Numbered from the stretch's first letter, positions 22,301 to 34,483 are shown. The stretch: DNA of 64,000 nucleotides from Liopterus haemorrhoidalis (GCA_963971575.1 OZ020625.1:14795646-14859645); one strand, 5' to 3'. Translations and numbers: made by a program. Notes: a model not told the origin generated them from the sequence alone.

Positions 22301-25300
22301 CTAGCTGAAAACCCGTGCTTCGCTACGGTATATTGATGGTCTCATTGGCATAAAATCCGCAGTTTGTTTTTAAACTTGTGTATTGGTAACCTTTGTAACA
22401 AAAAATCTAGTCGATATCTCATCTGTCCTAAGATATATTGAGGAATCCGGGAAAAAACATTTTACTCCTTTTCACCAGATAGGTGTCGAACTTGAAAAAA
22501 TCTTTCTTAGTGGGTTCTTACGTCATACTGAAATATGTACTCTCCGAATATTTTATTTCTAACAAAAAAATACCAATTTACCCTTTAGGAATGAAAGGTA
22601 ACTGTCAAAACTCATATATGCCAAAATGGAATGTTATAACTCAACAACCGCTGGAAATACAAAGGTTCTATAATTCACCCCGAATGCAGATTCACCCCTT
22701 TAGGGGTTGATTAAGATAAAATCCTGAAATTCATTTTTCGGCATTTGTATGGGTAATCTTTATAAGCAAAAACCAAGTCTATATCTTATTGATCCTAGAA
22801 GATATTAAGGCATACTTGAAATCACAATTCCCTCTTTTCACCCTTTAGGGGTGATATTTGTTAAACGTAAAAAACTGTTAAAACCATTTCGAGACATTTT
22901 AAAAAAACACCTACGTGCCAAAAAGAAACGTTATAACTCAACAAACACAGGAAATACGACGCGATGTATAATCTACCCCGTTTGTAGAATCATTTTAGGG
23001 GTTGATTAGGACGAAATCCTGAAATAAGTTTTTCGGCATTTGTATGGATAATTTTTGTAAGCAAACACCAAGTCGATATCTTATTGGTCCTAAAAGAATT
23101 AAGGAATTACTGAAATCACATTTCACCCCTTTTTACCCTTAAGGGGTGAAATTAAGAAAATGTCAAAATCATTTAAAGATATTAAAAAAAAAAAACTTAG
23201 ATATTAAGGAATCCTTGAAATCACAATTCATCCCTTTTCACCCTTTAGGGGGTAATTTTAAAAAAATGTCAAAACTATTTCGAGATATTTTAAAAAGATA
23301 CCTAGGTGCCAAAAAGTAATGTTGCAACTAAACGAACACAGGAAATACGACGGGATGTATAATTCATCCCGATTGTTGATCCACCCCTTAAGGGGTTGAT
23401 TAGGACAAAATTCAAAAATTGGTTTTTCGGTACTTGCATGGGTAGTTTTTGTAAGCAAAAACCAAGTCGATATCTTATTGATGTTAAAAAATATTAAACA
23501 ATCCTTGAAATCAGGAGGACATCCTAAGCAAAAAGTGTAAGCAAAAAGCAAGTCGATATCTTATTGGTCCTAAGAGATATTAAGGAATCCTTGAAATCAC
23601 AATTCACCCCTTTTCACCCTTTAGGGGTTAAATTTAAAAAAGTTGTCAAAACCATTTCGAGATATTTTAAAATGACGCCTATGTGCCAAAAAGAAACCTT
23701 ATATCTCAATAAACACAGGGAATACGACGGGCTGTATAATTCACCCCGATTGTAGATCCATCCTTTAGGGGTTGATTAGGACAAAATCCTGAAATATATT
23801 TTTCGGTATTTGTATAGGTAATCTTTGTCAGCAAAAAGCAAGGCAATATCTTATTGGCCCTAAGAGATTTAAGGAATCCTTGAAATCACAATTCACCCCT
23901 TTTCACCATTTAGGGGTGAAATTTTAAAAAACTATCAAAACCTTTTCGAGATGTTTTAAAAAGACACCTATGTGCTAAAAAGTAATGTTGCAACTTAACG
24001 TACACAGAAAATACGACGGAATGTATAACTCACCCCGATTGTAGATCCACCCCTTTAGGGGTTGATTAGGACAAATTCCTGAAATATGTTTTACGGTAAT
24101 TGTATGGATAATCTTTGCAAGCAAACAGTAAGTCCATATCTTATTGGTCCTAAGAGATATTAAGGAATCCTTGAAATCACAATTCACCCCTTTTCAACCC
24201 TTAGGGATGGAATTTTAAAAAACTGTCAAACCCATTTCGAGATATTTTAAAAAGACACCTATGTGCCAAAAAGTAATGCTGCAACTAATGAACACAGGAA
24301 ATACGACGGGATGTATAATTCACCCCGATTGTAGATCCACCCCTTTAGGGGTTGATTAGGACAAAATCCTGAAATTGGTAATTCGGTATTTGTATAGGTA
24401 ATCTTTGTAAGCAAAAAGCAAGTCGATATCTTATTGGTTCTAAGAGATATTAAGGAATACTTAAAATCATAATTCACCCCTTTTCACGCTATAGGGGTGA
24501 AATTTTAAAAAACTACCAAAACCTTTTCCAGATATTTTAAAAATACTCCTATGTGCTAAAAAGTAATGTTGCAACTAAACGAACACAGGAAATACGACGG
24601 AACGTATAACTCGCCCCGATTGTAGATCCACCCCTTTAGGGGTTGATTAGGAAAAATTCCTGAAATAAGTTTTTCGGTAATTGTATGGATAATCTTTGCA
24701 AGCAAACAGTAAGTCGATATCTTATTGATCCTAAAAGATATTAAGGAATCCTTGAAATCACAATTCACCCCTTTTCAACCCTTAGGGATGGAATTTTAAA
24801 AAACTGTCAAACCCATTTCGAGATATTTTAAAAAGACACCTATGTGCCAAAAAGTAATGTTGCAACTAAACGAACACAGGAATTACGACGGGATGTATAA
24901 TTCACCCCGATTGTAGATTGCACCCTTTAGGGGTTGATTAGGACAAAATCCTGAAATTGGTGATTCGGTATTTGTATGGGTAATCTTTGTAAGCAAAAAG
25001 CAAGTCGATATCTTATTGGTCCTAAGAGATATTAAAGAATCCTTAAATTCACAATTCACCCCTTTTCACCCTTTAGGGGTGAAATTTCAAAAAACTGTCA
25101 ATACCATTTCGAGATATTTTAAAAAGACACCTATGTGCCAAAAAGTAATCTTGCAACTAAACGAACACAGGAAATACAACGGGATGTATAATCCACCCCG
25201 ATTGTAGGTTCACCCCTTTAGGGGTTGATTAGGGCAAAATCCCGAAATTGATTTTTCGGTATTTGTATGGGTAATACTTGTAAGCAAAAACTAAGTCGAT

Positions 25301-25528
25301 ATCCCATCGGCCCTAAGAGATATTAAGGAATTCGTGAAATCACATTTCACCCCTTTTCATCCCTTAGGAGTGGAATTTCGAAAAATCCCTTCTTAGTGGG
25401 TGCTTACGTCATGAAGGGAATATACTCTCCGAATTTCAAGTTTCTAGGCCCAGGGGTTCGGGCTGGGCGGTGATGAGTGGTCAGTCAGTCAGTCAGTCAG
25501 TCAGGACACTGCCTTTTATATATATAGA
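22301..25528 (-). mobile_element. Helitron E, sister of Helitron D
   Basis: Minus-strand start TCTATATATATAAAAGGCAG after an A (25528); end ...CGTAGCGAAGCACGGGT then CAGCTAG before T (22301). It has the same GACT microsatellite and GC-rich head (25440-25510) as Helitron D. The interior is satellite. It lies 80 bp from the end of Helitron B. Confidence 0.82.
22370..25430 (-). repeat. satellite array, ~295 bp monomer, about 11 units
   Basis: Same monomer as 10290-13790, but internal units share local variants (for example GTTGCAACTAAACGAACACA and AGATCCACCCCTTTAGGGG), showing array-specific homogenisation. Confidence 0.9.
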
Positions 25529-26005
25529 TTTTGGATGCTTTCACTAAATAAAGGTAAGTTTGTGAAATTTTATTTGGAGGTTATTTTTTATACAACTATT
25601 TTGGAAAAGATTTTTTTAAAATAAATTTACTAATTAATTTTTAGTTAACAAAACCAAAAAGATTAGCTCTCTGAAGAAATTGGAAAGTGAGCACAAAGAC
25701 GTTCTGTAGGGCATGGGAAGAAAATTTCAATTATTAACAATGTGGACCTATACATTAAGTGAAAAGGATCTTTCATATAGTCCAAATATATTTCCAGCAG
25801 TTACAGCCATGGACATCACTAGCTATTTCGTGTTAACCCACAGTTTCTACACCAAAGAGAAAATGAAAGAACATGCTCTCATGTCTCACCGACACAGCTG
25901 ACATCGACAGACAATTCCGTTGTTTGTGTGTAAGCTAATATGCTGAATCGTAGATTCTCAAAATGTAGTCCTAATACATGCTTAAATATTTACTTAATAC
26001 ATTTT
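25529..26005. other. no assigned gene; one weak ORF (25713-25901)
   Basis: A plus-strand segment reads GMGRKFQLL...LSEKDLSYSPNIFPAVTAMDITSYFVLTHSFYTKEKMKEH. It recalls the N-terminal part of transposon-associated SWIM/YqaJ-like proteins (ITNYLVLTHSFYT-type motif). The match is from memory of the family and only about 60 residues long, so it is listed as a possibility only. Confidence 0.3.
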
Positions 26006-26009
26006 GTGG

Positions 26010-26190
26010 TACTATGAATAGCTCGGCATTCTGGATTTATCATTCAAACGATCATATTCGTAAACTTATCATGTGTTACAACAGTGCATTTCGAGTAATT
26101 TTTGGTTTGAAAAATTATTGTTGTGCTAGTGAAATATGAAGTGTTCGTAACGAATGCTGTAAATTCATGTATAGCTTTATTAAAGAAATA
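26010..26190 (+). pseudogene. LINE RT tail fragment
   Basis: It reads MNSSAFWIYHSNDHIRKLIM and CYNSAFRVIFG..., parallel to the C-terminal region of LINE K at 59750-59950 (ALWANTTKTGIRKLVVCYHN). A short 5'- and 3'-truncated relic of that family. Confidence 0.55.
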
Positions 26191-26299
26191 TATTTATAGT
26201 TTGTGTTAAAGACTGTGGGCGACAAGCAACAAGCTTGTGTAGTATTTTCTACTTAGCGATAAGACTTTTCTTATGTACTGAGCCGTAAAACATATTCAC

Positions 26300-27670
26300 T
26301 AACGCTTTATTTCAATATTTTCTAAGATTATTGAGAAAGCATTACACAACAGAATTATTAAATTTGTAAATAAAAATAATCTACTATCCCCCTATCAATT
26401 CGGATTCCGAGAAAAATTGTCAACAGAATTAGCAGTCAACAAATTTCTAAATAATTTGTATCAGGAAATAGACAAAGGGCAATCTGTGATTGGTGTATTT
26501 GCCGACTTATCCAAAGCTTTTGACACCGTAAATCATAAAATCTTATTAAACAAATTAGAAAGGATTGGAATAAGAGGCAACGTGTTAAGTTTACTGCAGT
26601 CATACTTGTCAGAACGAAAACAGATAGTAAAAATAGGACAAAATGTATCTTCCGAAAAAGTTATCAATGTTGGCGTACCACAGGGCTCTATTTTGGGACC
26701 CCTTTTATTTATTTTATACGTTAACGAACTTCCATCTATCTGTAATAACTCTAAATTATATATGTATGCCGACGATTCTGCAATCATAAATAATGCATGT
26801 AATGTTCGAACTTTGGTTAATGAGACAAACAAAGATCTCAATTTAGTTGACAATTGGTTTCGAGCAAATAATTTATTTTTAAACCTTGACGAAACATTTT
26901 TTATTCATTTTAATATATCCAATTGTCAGCATAATTTTGATTTATTAATAAAGAGCGATAAAACCTCGTTGCATTCTGTCAAGTCTATTAAACATTTAGG
27001 ATTAACAATAGAGAGTAATCTCAAATGGTGTACTCATATTAATTTAATTGCAAATAAACTAACCTCCATCTGTTATGCAATGAGAAGATTAAAAACTCTT
27101 ACCCCTTTTTCAACTTTAAAAGTATATTATTATGCACAATTCTATAGCATAATATCATATGGTATTACTGTCTGGGGAGGTGTAAGCTATTCTTTAAGAA
27201 TTTTTAGACTGCAAAAGAAGATTATTAGAATTATGAGCAGCGTGCGCAGAAACTTTTCATGTACTTTTCCTTGTTTATACATATATAAAAATTTGATCTT
27301 CGTAAAAAATAATATAAATGATTTTAAACTTTTAAATTACAATCACAGGTATAACACTAGATTTGGACTTCATTCACTAGAAATACCTACACACAAATTA
27401 TCTACTTTTGAGAACTCTCCTATGTACAATCAAATTTGCCTATTTAATAAACTTAGTCCTGAAATAAAGCAGATTAATTCCATAACATTATTTAAAAACA
27501 AATTGAAATCTTTCCTACTAGAGAAAGCATACTACTCGGTAGATGAATACATGAAAGATTCTGCTGCATAATTGCTTCTGCTAATAATAGTGTCCTGTAA
27601 TTATACGTATTATTATTATATATATTAGTTATTGTAGCTATAACTGTGTATCATATTATGTATTGTATTA
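26300..27670 (+). mobile_element. LINE G, 5'-truncated, RT ORF otherwise open
   Basis: The copy starts within the RT finger region (FSKIIEKALHNRIIKF) and has a 3' end in AT-rich repeats near 27670. There is no upstream endonuclease. It is adjacent to the MITE-bearing LINE tail at 27671-28290. Confidence 0.8.
26417..27571 (+). pseudogene. Jockey/CR1-type reverse transcriptase (C-terminal 384 residues)
   Basis: Open for 384 residues with intact motifs: VIGVFADLSKAFDTVNHKIL (about 23-42), GVPQGSILGPLLF (about 87-99), catalytic YADD in MYADDSAI (about 118-121), KHLGLTIESNLKWCTHI, then the post-RT YNTRFGLHSL segment and C-terminus. RT would copy LINE RNA at a nicked target. The frame is already open upstream (26320) without a proper start, and the endonuclease is missing, so this is a 5'-truncated but otherwise recent copy. 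Confidence 0.85.
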
Positions 27671-27848
27671 TTATTATGGGGTTTGTCAGGTCTTGACAAG
27701 CGTCCACTAATTTCAAACTTCAGCAACCTTTTGAGCCGCGTCATACTAGAGACTAGTGGAGCTAAATACACACGACTGCATCCCAAACCCTGGCGATATG
27801 TTGTTATTATTATTATTATTATTATTATTAAGTGGTCTTTCCTACAAG
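27671..27848 (+). mobile_element. LINE 3'-end fragment with (TTA)n tail
   Basis: Non-coding stretch ending CCCAAACCCTGGCGATATG then a TTATTATT run at about 27800-27830, a typical LINE tail. The following sequence up to 28290, minus the MITE, ends in an AATAAATTGGTTTATTTATT-type tail and is probably another LINE 3' UTR. Confidence 0.45.
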
Positions 27849-28109
27849 CAGTGACGGACTTTCGCCCGAGACAAAAAAGACATTTGTCTTGGGCCCGTAA
27901 TTTTCAAGGGCCCGGATTTGGGAGGTGAGGTCCTTTTTTTTTGCTCTTCACTTGGATTTGGGAGGTGAGGACCTTTTTTTTTTGCTCTTCACTTTGAACG
28001 CCTCTAGGTTGAGGGCCCGTAAAACATAGGTTGAGGGCCCGTAAATCATAGGTTGGGGGCCCGTAAATCAAAAATGTCTTGGGCCTGGCGAAGGCTTGAT
28101 CCGCCACTG
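27849..28109. mobile_element. hAT MITE, 261 bp
   Basis: CCTACAAG is duplicated exactly (27841-27848, 28110-28117). Ends CAGTGACGGACTTTCGCC / ...GGATCCGCCACTG-type inverse are hAT-like. Inside, two tandem copies of a TTTGGGAGGTGAGG unit and three to four GGGCCCGTAA units occur. Confidence 0.85.
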
Positions 28110-28372
28110 CCTACAAGTTGTGACTATATTTCTCAAATGACTACAAATACAAACCATGTTTGATATATATGTTTGTATGTTCTGTTTTCGTTATGTATTT
28201 TGTGGAATTTTTGTATTATTGGCTCTTGAGCCTAAATAAATTGGTTTATTTATTTTATTATTTTATTCATTTCGGTTAAATTTGCCTTTCTAAGTGCATT
28301 TATAATTGTCGTCCGACTCCTGATAAGTTATGTAGTGCAGTTTTACATTTATACTTTAAAACTCCTGACAGG
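28110..28372. other. LINE-type 3' UTR tail and spacer
   Basis: It contains GGCTCTTGAGCCTAAATAAA followed by an ATTT-rich tail (28210-28270). No genes. The hAT element at 28373 begins after CTGACAGG. Confidence 0.4.
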
Positions 28373-28478
28373 CAGGGCCGGATTAACCTATTTTGAGGTC
28401 ATAGACATTTTTTCCCTGTCGGGCCCATACAAGAAAAAAAGCAAAAAAAAATACGCTCCAAAAAATTAGAAAACAAAT

Positions 28479-28709
28479 GAAATTAAATAAATAAATAAAT
28501 AAATAAATGAATGAGTGACTGAATGAATGAATGAATGAATGAATGAAAGAATGAATGAATGAATGAATGAATGAATTAATGAGTGAGTGAGTGAGTGAGT
28601 GAGTGAATGAATGAATGAATGAATGAATGAATGAATGAATGAATGAATGAATGAATGAATGAATGAATGAATGAATGAATGAATGAATGAATGAATAAAT
28701 AAATAAATA
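28479..28709. repeat. tetranucleotide microsatellite (AAAT/GAAT/GAGT)n
   Basis: About 230 bp of AATA-, GAAT- and GAGT-type 4-mers, inside the hAT element. Confidence 0.95.
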
Positions 28710-28832
28710 ATGTTCCTGGGGTCGTTAAAAAACTAATCCATATTTTTTATTAAAAAAAGAATTTTCAATACAAAACAAAATAAATAAATTTTAGTTTTTA
28801 TTCCAATAGAATCAATAGGGAAAAACGACAAT

Positions 28833-29890
28833 TCAAAAATCCTTATTTCTCGCTTTTAATTCTGCAAAATTATCAATTATTTCATCATAATTGATATTGT
28901 CCAAAGCATTTTGTTCGATATATAGTACAGCTAAAGAAGTTAATTTTGATCGGCTCAATGAGTTTCGTAAATAATTTTTTACACGTTTTAATACTGAAAA
29001 CGACCTTTCACCAGATGCATTCGATACAGGCAATGTTAAATATATGCCCAATAAGATTTCTATATTTGGAAATGTGGATACAATTTTTGTGGTCTTTATA
29101 AATTGTAGCATATCAGATGGCTTTAAAACTTTAAATTTTGGCTTTTACAAATTAACATATATTGCAACAGTTCCTCATCCAATTCTTCAGTATCAATGTC
29201 TTCATTGTACCATTTTTTTAGCAATGCGGAATGTTCAGATCTAATTGATACGTCGTTATTTAAGTCTGTATGAAATATTTTAAAAATCTCGTCAATGTCT
29301 TTGTAACTTTTGCTACGTAGTTTTAGTTCAAAAGATATTTTGTCACAAATCACATACAAACAATTTCGATTAAAGGCTTCTTGACCCTGACTACAAGAAC
29401 TTACGTCTTTCTCATCATGATGAACTTCATCAAAAAATCCTTTCCTTTTTCGGGGCCTTTTTCTTGAATCGGAATAAGTTTTTATTTTTTACTTCATTTA
29501 AGCGTTTAATGCCTTCGCTTCTATTTCGGGAAATAAACTTCTTAAACTATTAACGTAATTAAATAAATTGTCAAAAATATTTGCCGCAAACGAGATTGGC
29601 ATAATAGGATCTTGTAAGTATTTACTGCTTGCATTTATTCTGGAAAGAATTTTATCCCAAATAACTGTTAATAAAATGAATTCTAAATTATTAATTTTGT
29701 TTGCTATTTCTCGTGATTCCACTTTTACAGAACATTTCTGAGATTCATCTAGAGGTATATCAAGTAGAGCATTTTTTATTTGGTTGAACCCAGAGCGAAT
29801 TGCCTTAACTGCATCAGCCCTACAAGACTATCTAGTAGTACATAATTTTTTTACTGTAAAATGTTCATTATTTTCCGCATTTTGTGAAAT
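28833..29890 (-). pseudogene. hAT transposase, C-terminal half (ZMYM1/TTF-like lineage)
   Basis: From 29890 downward: KKLCTTR followed by a stop where the family has Trp, then ADAVKAIRSGFNQIKNALL, NNLEFILLTVIWDKIL and SISFAANIFDN-like segments. A frame break comes near 29490, then CDKISFELKLRSKSYKD. The hAT dimerisation domain follows (FPNIEILLGIYLTLPVSNAS and ERSFSVLKRVKNYLR, 29111-28833). It would bind and cut hAT termini. It is inactivated by the stop and frame changes. Confidence 0.8.
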
Positions 29891-30284
29891 AAAAGGAAAC
29901 TTTTTTTTTACATTTTTTTTTTAAAGTGGACGGTTTGACCGGGCCCCTCAAAAAACCGGGCCCTAGACATTTGTCTCATTTGTCTATGCCAGGCGTGGCC
30001 AACCCCGCGCCCGCGGCGCATTTGCGCCCTCGGGCGATCTGTTATGAGCCCGCGATGCGATTCCCGGTAAATTAAAATATTTTTTAAAATTTTATTTCCA
30101 ATCAATTTCATTCTCCAACTTTTAAGCCAAATTTTCTTGAAATTAAATATTTATTTATTAATTGAAATTTTCAAGTAATTTTTTATTATGCCATATTAAA
30201 TACCTCCCTATATAATACAATATAAGTAGTTCCACTACAAAAATATTATTTTAGCGAATTCTATCGAATTTTAGCGCCATTTTT

Positions 30285-30331
30285 AGGGTATTGTAGGTAT
30301 GACTAAAAAACCCTTATACCGTCATTTTGTC

Positions 30332-30381
<50 letters not shown>

Positions 30382-31467
30382 TCGGTAAAAATTGTAGCCA
30401 AACGGCTAAACCTAGAGAGTTGAAAATTGGCATGCTTGTACAACTTTTTGACCCGCACATAGGAAAAATACTAAAACATCTAAAAAACATATCCCCCTAA
30501 AAATATAAACAAATATGTGCTCATCGAAAAAAACAATATTTTTTTAAAATTCTGAGTAGGGTATCAAATGAAAGCCCTTAGTACGTGGATTAACGATCAA
30601 AATTTAATTTTTGCAAAATAAATTATTTTGAGGCGATTTTTGCCAAAATTGTGCAAAAAAATTTTTGTCCCACACCCTGTAGCCCAGATGGTTTAAACTA
30701 AAAATGTGAAAAAAATCTAAGTAATGTATAATGGTGTGAACCGGAATAGTACAACAGGAATTTTTGATCAGATTATGTTTTCGGAAAATAACGCATTTTT
30801 TGTGTTTTTTGGTTGACGATGCATACATGTTATACTCTTATAACACACTTGAGTATAAGCGTTTGAGTATAAGTTGATAAGCGTTTGGTGGTCTAGTGGC
30901 TCAGTTGTTCGACAACCACACAGGATCGTTATTCACTACACAGGTTCGTTCCTGGCTTGTGCAGTCAATTTTTTTTTTGTTTTTTTTTTCATATTTATTA
31001 TGTTTAAATTAATTTGTTAAAATTCTAGTTATATTTTAGCACATTTTGAATTTAATTTTCAAGAGCGTAAATTTAATAACCAATTGGAATTATTTTTTCA
31101 TTCTGTGTCATTTATACGAAGCCAGAGGGGCGGAGCGTATGATTTAAGACAACCAATGAAAGCCATAGGCCCAATTTTCAAAATCTTAATGAACCTTGTT
31201 ATATAAAAAAAATACTGCACTTATTTAGAAACCTAAATAATGATAATAGGTATTCGAATTAAAATTAACAAAAAAATATTTTAACATAAAATTTGTTTTT
31301 AAAGCTCTGAGATTAACAGACGCTAAATTATTTTAAAAAGATCGTTCATTTTGCCGTGGTTACTACAAAGCAAAATTTGTCCTACACACTCAGTATGCCG
31401 CCTTCACTTATTATATACCTGCGAAACCCTGCAATGTGTGAAAATTCACACTTCACATCAATTTTTT
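30285..31467 (+). mobile_element. repeat family R, copy 1
   Basis: The left region starts AGGGTATTGTAGGTATGAC, then a (GTCT)n microsatellite (30331-30380), a conserved block (GGTAAAAATTGTAGCCAAAC, TTTGACCCGCACATAGG, GGTTCACACC in inverse), a tRNA-like cassette, and a right end ACCTGCGAAACCC...TGTGTGAAAATTCACAC. No protein gene. Three other copies lie in this window. Confidence 0.8.
30882..30980 (+). ncRNA. tRNA-like Pol III cassette in R copy 1
   Basis: The A-box match TGGTCTAGTGG (30889-30899), the B-box-like GGTTCGTTCC (30943-30952) and a T-run starting at ~30968 are in tRNA order. The A-to-B distance of 54 fits a tRNA with a long variable arm. No complete cloverleaf was confirmed. Confidence 0.5.
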
Positions 31468-31966
31468 ATGTTTCATTTTATTAAAACTGATCATTGCATG
31501 ACAGTTTAAGAGTAGTAGTATCAAATTACTATCCTTATTTTTAAAAATTATATCAAGAAACAGTCTCAACTTCTCATTAACGAATAATAATTTATCATAT
31601 ATTATGTAATTATATGTAATAAATATAGTTCAATAAAATTATTATAACAAATTATTGTTATTATTTTGTTGTGCTAAAAATGAAGAAGAACGTTTTTTCA
31701 AAAAATAATGGGATTTTAACCTATAAGTAAAATCAAATAAAAAGTTTCAAAATTAAAAATGACAAAAATTAACAAAAACAATTTTTTTTAAGAAAGTAAA
31801 ATTAAGAAATGAAAAAATAAAATAAAATTAACTTTAACAATAAAAAACAAAACATATATGATGTTATTACATATCATTGCGCCCGCAACGCCTCTGAAAA
31901 TTCTTAATTGCGCCCGTGCTTACAAAAAGGTTGGCCACCCCTGGTCTATGCCATGATTCGGCCTTG

Positions 31967-32170
31967 CTGACAGGTTATAAAAATTAACTTTGTCACATCC
32001 ACCACAACTACCACATCCCACTACATCACGAAATAATGGCACTTTATGTTTTGTTTTTTCATATAGTTTTGTTTTTACTCTAGGTTTTCCGATGAAAACA
32101 CATAGGTAAAATCTTTGTTTACCCTTCAGCATTGGATTTTAAAGTGACAGCATTCTGGAGTGCTCTATAT
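31967..32170 (-). other. unassigned ORF-bearing stretch between hAT elements
   Basis: A minus-strand open segment (32132-31974) reads KGKQRFYLCVFIGKPRVKTK...GCGSCGGCDKVNFYNL. The Cys-rich part could be coding, but no family was recognised. Both sides are cut by hAT insertions. Confidence 0.3.
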
Positions 32171-32319
32171 CAGCGTTTCTCAACCGGGGGGCCGTCAAGG
32201 CTTCGTCGGGGGGCCGCGAAGTCATACAAGATCGAAACGTGAAAATATAATAAAAATGCACTCAATCTTGCAAGATATAAATTTTATTAATATTTATAAA
32301 TACGGGTATTTTATATTTA

Positions 32320-33605
32320 CCAGGTCTACAAGTATGAAATGCGGATTTTTTTCAAACTTGCCGCGCAAACAAAGTGTATAGTTCAAAGTTTCAACACATA
32401 TAGCGTTTTGTTAAGTTATCATTAAGTGTCAAATGCGTATAGGTTATAATTTGAAAAGTGATCATATAGTTTTGTTTTACTGTGTTAAAAATGTCAAATT
32501 TTGTGCCAAATAAAGAGCATTCGCGGACAGTACTACTGTTTTGATTTCATTTGAAAAAAACTGCTGCTGAATCATACCGACTGCTTCGAGAAGCTTATGG
32601 TGAATATGTTCCATCGCAAGATACGTGTGGACGATGGATTCGGCGTTTCAAAAGTGGTGACTTTGATCTTACAGACAAAGAACATGGAAAATCTCCAAAA
32701 AAATATGAAGATACAAAATTGGATACATTGCTACAGGAAGACGATAGTCAATCACAAAAACAACTAGCAGAGCAGTTAGGCGTTAGTCAACAAGCTGTTT
32801 CCAATCGCCTACGAGATATGGGTAAGATCCAGAAAGTCGACAGATGGGTTCCACATGCATTGAATGAGAGGCAGATGGAAAAACGCAAAAACACTTGTGA
32901 AATTTTGCTTGCACGATATAAAAGAAAGTCTTTTTTGCATCGTATCATTACTGGTGATGAAAATTGGATTTATTTTGAAAATCACAAACGCAAAAAATCA
33001 TGGGTGAACCCAGGGTCACCATCCACATCAACTGCAAGACCGAATCGCTTTGGCAAAAAGACAATTCTGTGTAGTTGGTGGGACCAAAAGGGTGTGGTCT
33101 ATTATGAATTGTTAAAACCTGATGAAACAGTTAATACCCAAAGCTACCAACAACAACTGATCGAATGGAACCATTCGCTGCTCATAATACGACCAGAATA
33201 CGAAAGGAGACAGCACAAGGTAATCTTTCTTCACAATAACGCTCCATCACATAAGGCAAAAGCAGTTTACAACACATTGGAGGCACTCAAGTGGGAAGTG
33301 CTTCCCCATGCCGCTTACTCACCAGACTTGGCCCGTTCAGATTACCAATTATTCGTATCGATGGGTCACGCACTTGCCAAGCAGCACTTTTGTTCATATG
33401 AAAATGTGAAAGAATGGCTAGATGAATGGTTTGCGGGGAAAGGGGAAGAGTTCTACTGGCGAGGTATTCACAAATTGCCTGAAAGATGGGAAAAATGTGT
33501 AACTTCTAATGGAGCATACTTTGAATAAATAAACTTTTACTGTTCTTTTGAGTTTAATGTGTTATATTTTTAAAAAAAATCCGCATTTCATACTTGTAGA
33601 CCTGG
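32320..33605 (+). mobile_element. mariner copy 2, full length 1286 bp
   Basis: Perfect 26-bp TIRs (CCAGGTCTACAAGTATGAAA... at 32320-32345 and its inverse at 33580-33605) are flanked by TA. It encodes one transposase, but that protein is disabled. Confidence 0.95.
32491..33528 (+). pseudogene. mariner transposase, D34D type, inactivated
   Basis: Cut-and-paste transposase. The ATG at 32491 opens a frame that hits TGA at 32542-32544; it is then open from 32551 to 33528 (325 codons). The helix-turn-helix N-terminal domain covers about 1-115. The first catalytic Asp is in TGDENW (residue 136 of the open part). The second, expected as HDNAPSH, reads HNNAPSH (Asn at 229, codon 33235-33237). The third is SDY at 264. 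Spacing 229 to 264 gives exactly 34 intervening residues. The stop and the Asp-to-Asn change each abolish activity. The C-terminus (ERWEKCVTSNGAYFE) is complete. Confidence 0.93.
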
Positions 33606-34483
33606 TATATTCATAAAAATATACCTTTCATAACATAAATAAAATAAATATTCTATTTATTTTTATACATAGTATACTATTTTAACAACTAATTTAAATT
33701 ACAGGCTATTTCAAACGTTTAAGTTGTCAGTAGCTAACTTTATAATTAGTAAATGGGCTTTTACTAAACAAAATTCTGAAAATCTTCATTCAATCGATAA
33801 AAATTTGTGTATTTGAAAATCTAGTTCAGCTTTAACCAAAGAAACAGACTATAAGTATAGTCTACTTATAAGGTCAAATAAATTGTATGTGTTGGTTGAT
33901 AGGTTTCTCTGACAATGGTTCGCGTTAGAGGTACTTCAAGTATTTTCAAGTTGTACTTTAAACTAGGTACGACTTGAAAGTGCAATATTTTTTATTATAT
34001 ATTTTTTTAATTGCTCTCCGAGCTACAGATAACTCAAGAGTAAGGATGCGAATGTGTTTAAATTAAAATGGAGGGCACTTTGAACAAATGTAAATAAAAA
34101 TACTTTACTTTCAAGTCGTTATAGGGAATATAATCGTCATTTAAAGATATCACAGTTTTTTGTCAACCGTAAAAGATTAAAAAAATGTTTAAGTAAAAGT
34201 TGTTCGAAAAGCTCTATCAAAAGATATTCAATATGACATACGTTCCCATTTAATAATTCGAAATTGTCCTTGATATCCTGTACTTCCGGTTTTTCCGGAA
34301 AATTTCAATATTACCGTTCAATTTTGTGGATAAATATTTCCCAACTTGCTCACACATCGCCTTTTAGAAAATACTTGTGTTCCCGTTATCTTGATACACC
34401 ATAATATAGGGGGGCCGCAGACAATAGTTACATAATTTTGGGGGGTCCCAGGCCAGAAAAGGTTGAGAAACACTGCTCTATAT

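Larger units (their letters stand above)
29990..31943. mobile_element. hAT element nested in the previous one
   Basis: TSD GTCTATGC (29982-29989, 31944-31951). Termini CAGGCGTGGCCAACC / GGTTGGCCACCCCTG. The GC-rich subterminal part CGCCCGCGGCGCATTTGCGC lies near 30007. Its interior is largely taken up by repeat R copy 1. No transposase. Confidence 0.85.
28373..31966 (-). mobile_element. hAT element with internal deletion and nested hAT
   Basis: TSD CTGACAGG at 28365-28372 and 31967-31974. Termini CAGGGCCGGATTAACC / ...GATTCGGCCTTG. It carries the C-terminal half of a hAT transposase on the minus strand; the N-terminal half is deleted near 29890-29930. A second hAT element is inserted at 29990-31943. 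Confidence 0.85.
32171..34475. mobile_element. hAT element holding a complete mariner
   Basis: TSD CTCTATAT (32163-32170, 34476-34483). Termini CAGCGTTTCTCAACC / GGTTGAGAAACACTG. Without the mariner it is about 1.0 kb and has no transposase, so it is non-autonomous. Confidence 0.88.

Noticed and set aside
23258..24768. Repeated minus-strand ORFs (MNCDFKDSLISL-type)
   Set aside because: Reverse-strand shadows of the same satellite unit in Helitron E.
28479..28709. CRISPR-like regular repeat
   Set aside because: It is a simple 4-bp microsatellite without spacers, and the DNA is eukaryotic. No CRISPR array is present in the window.
30882..30980. Functional tRNA gene
   Set aside because: A and B boxes are present, but acceptor and anticodon stems do not pair convincingly in this or the other three cassettes. 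Called tRNA-like only.
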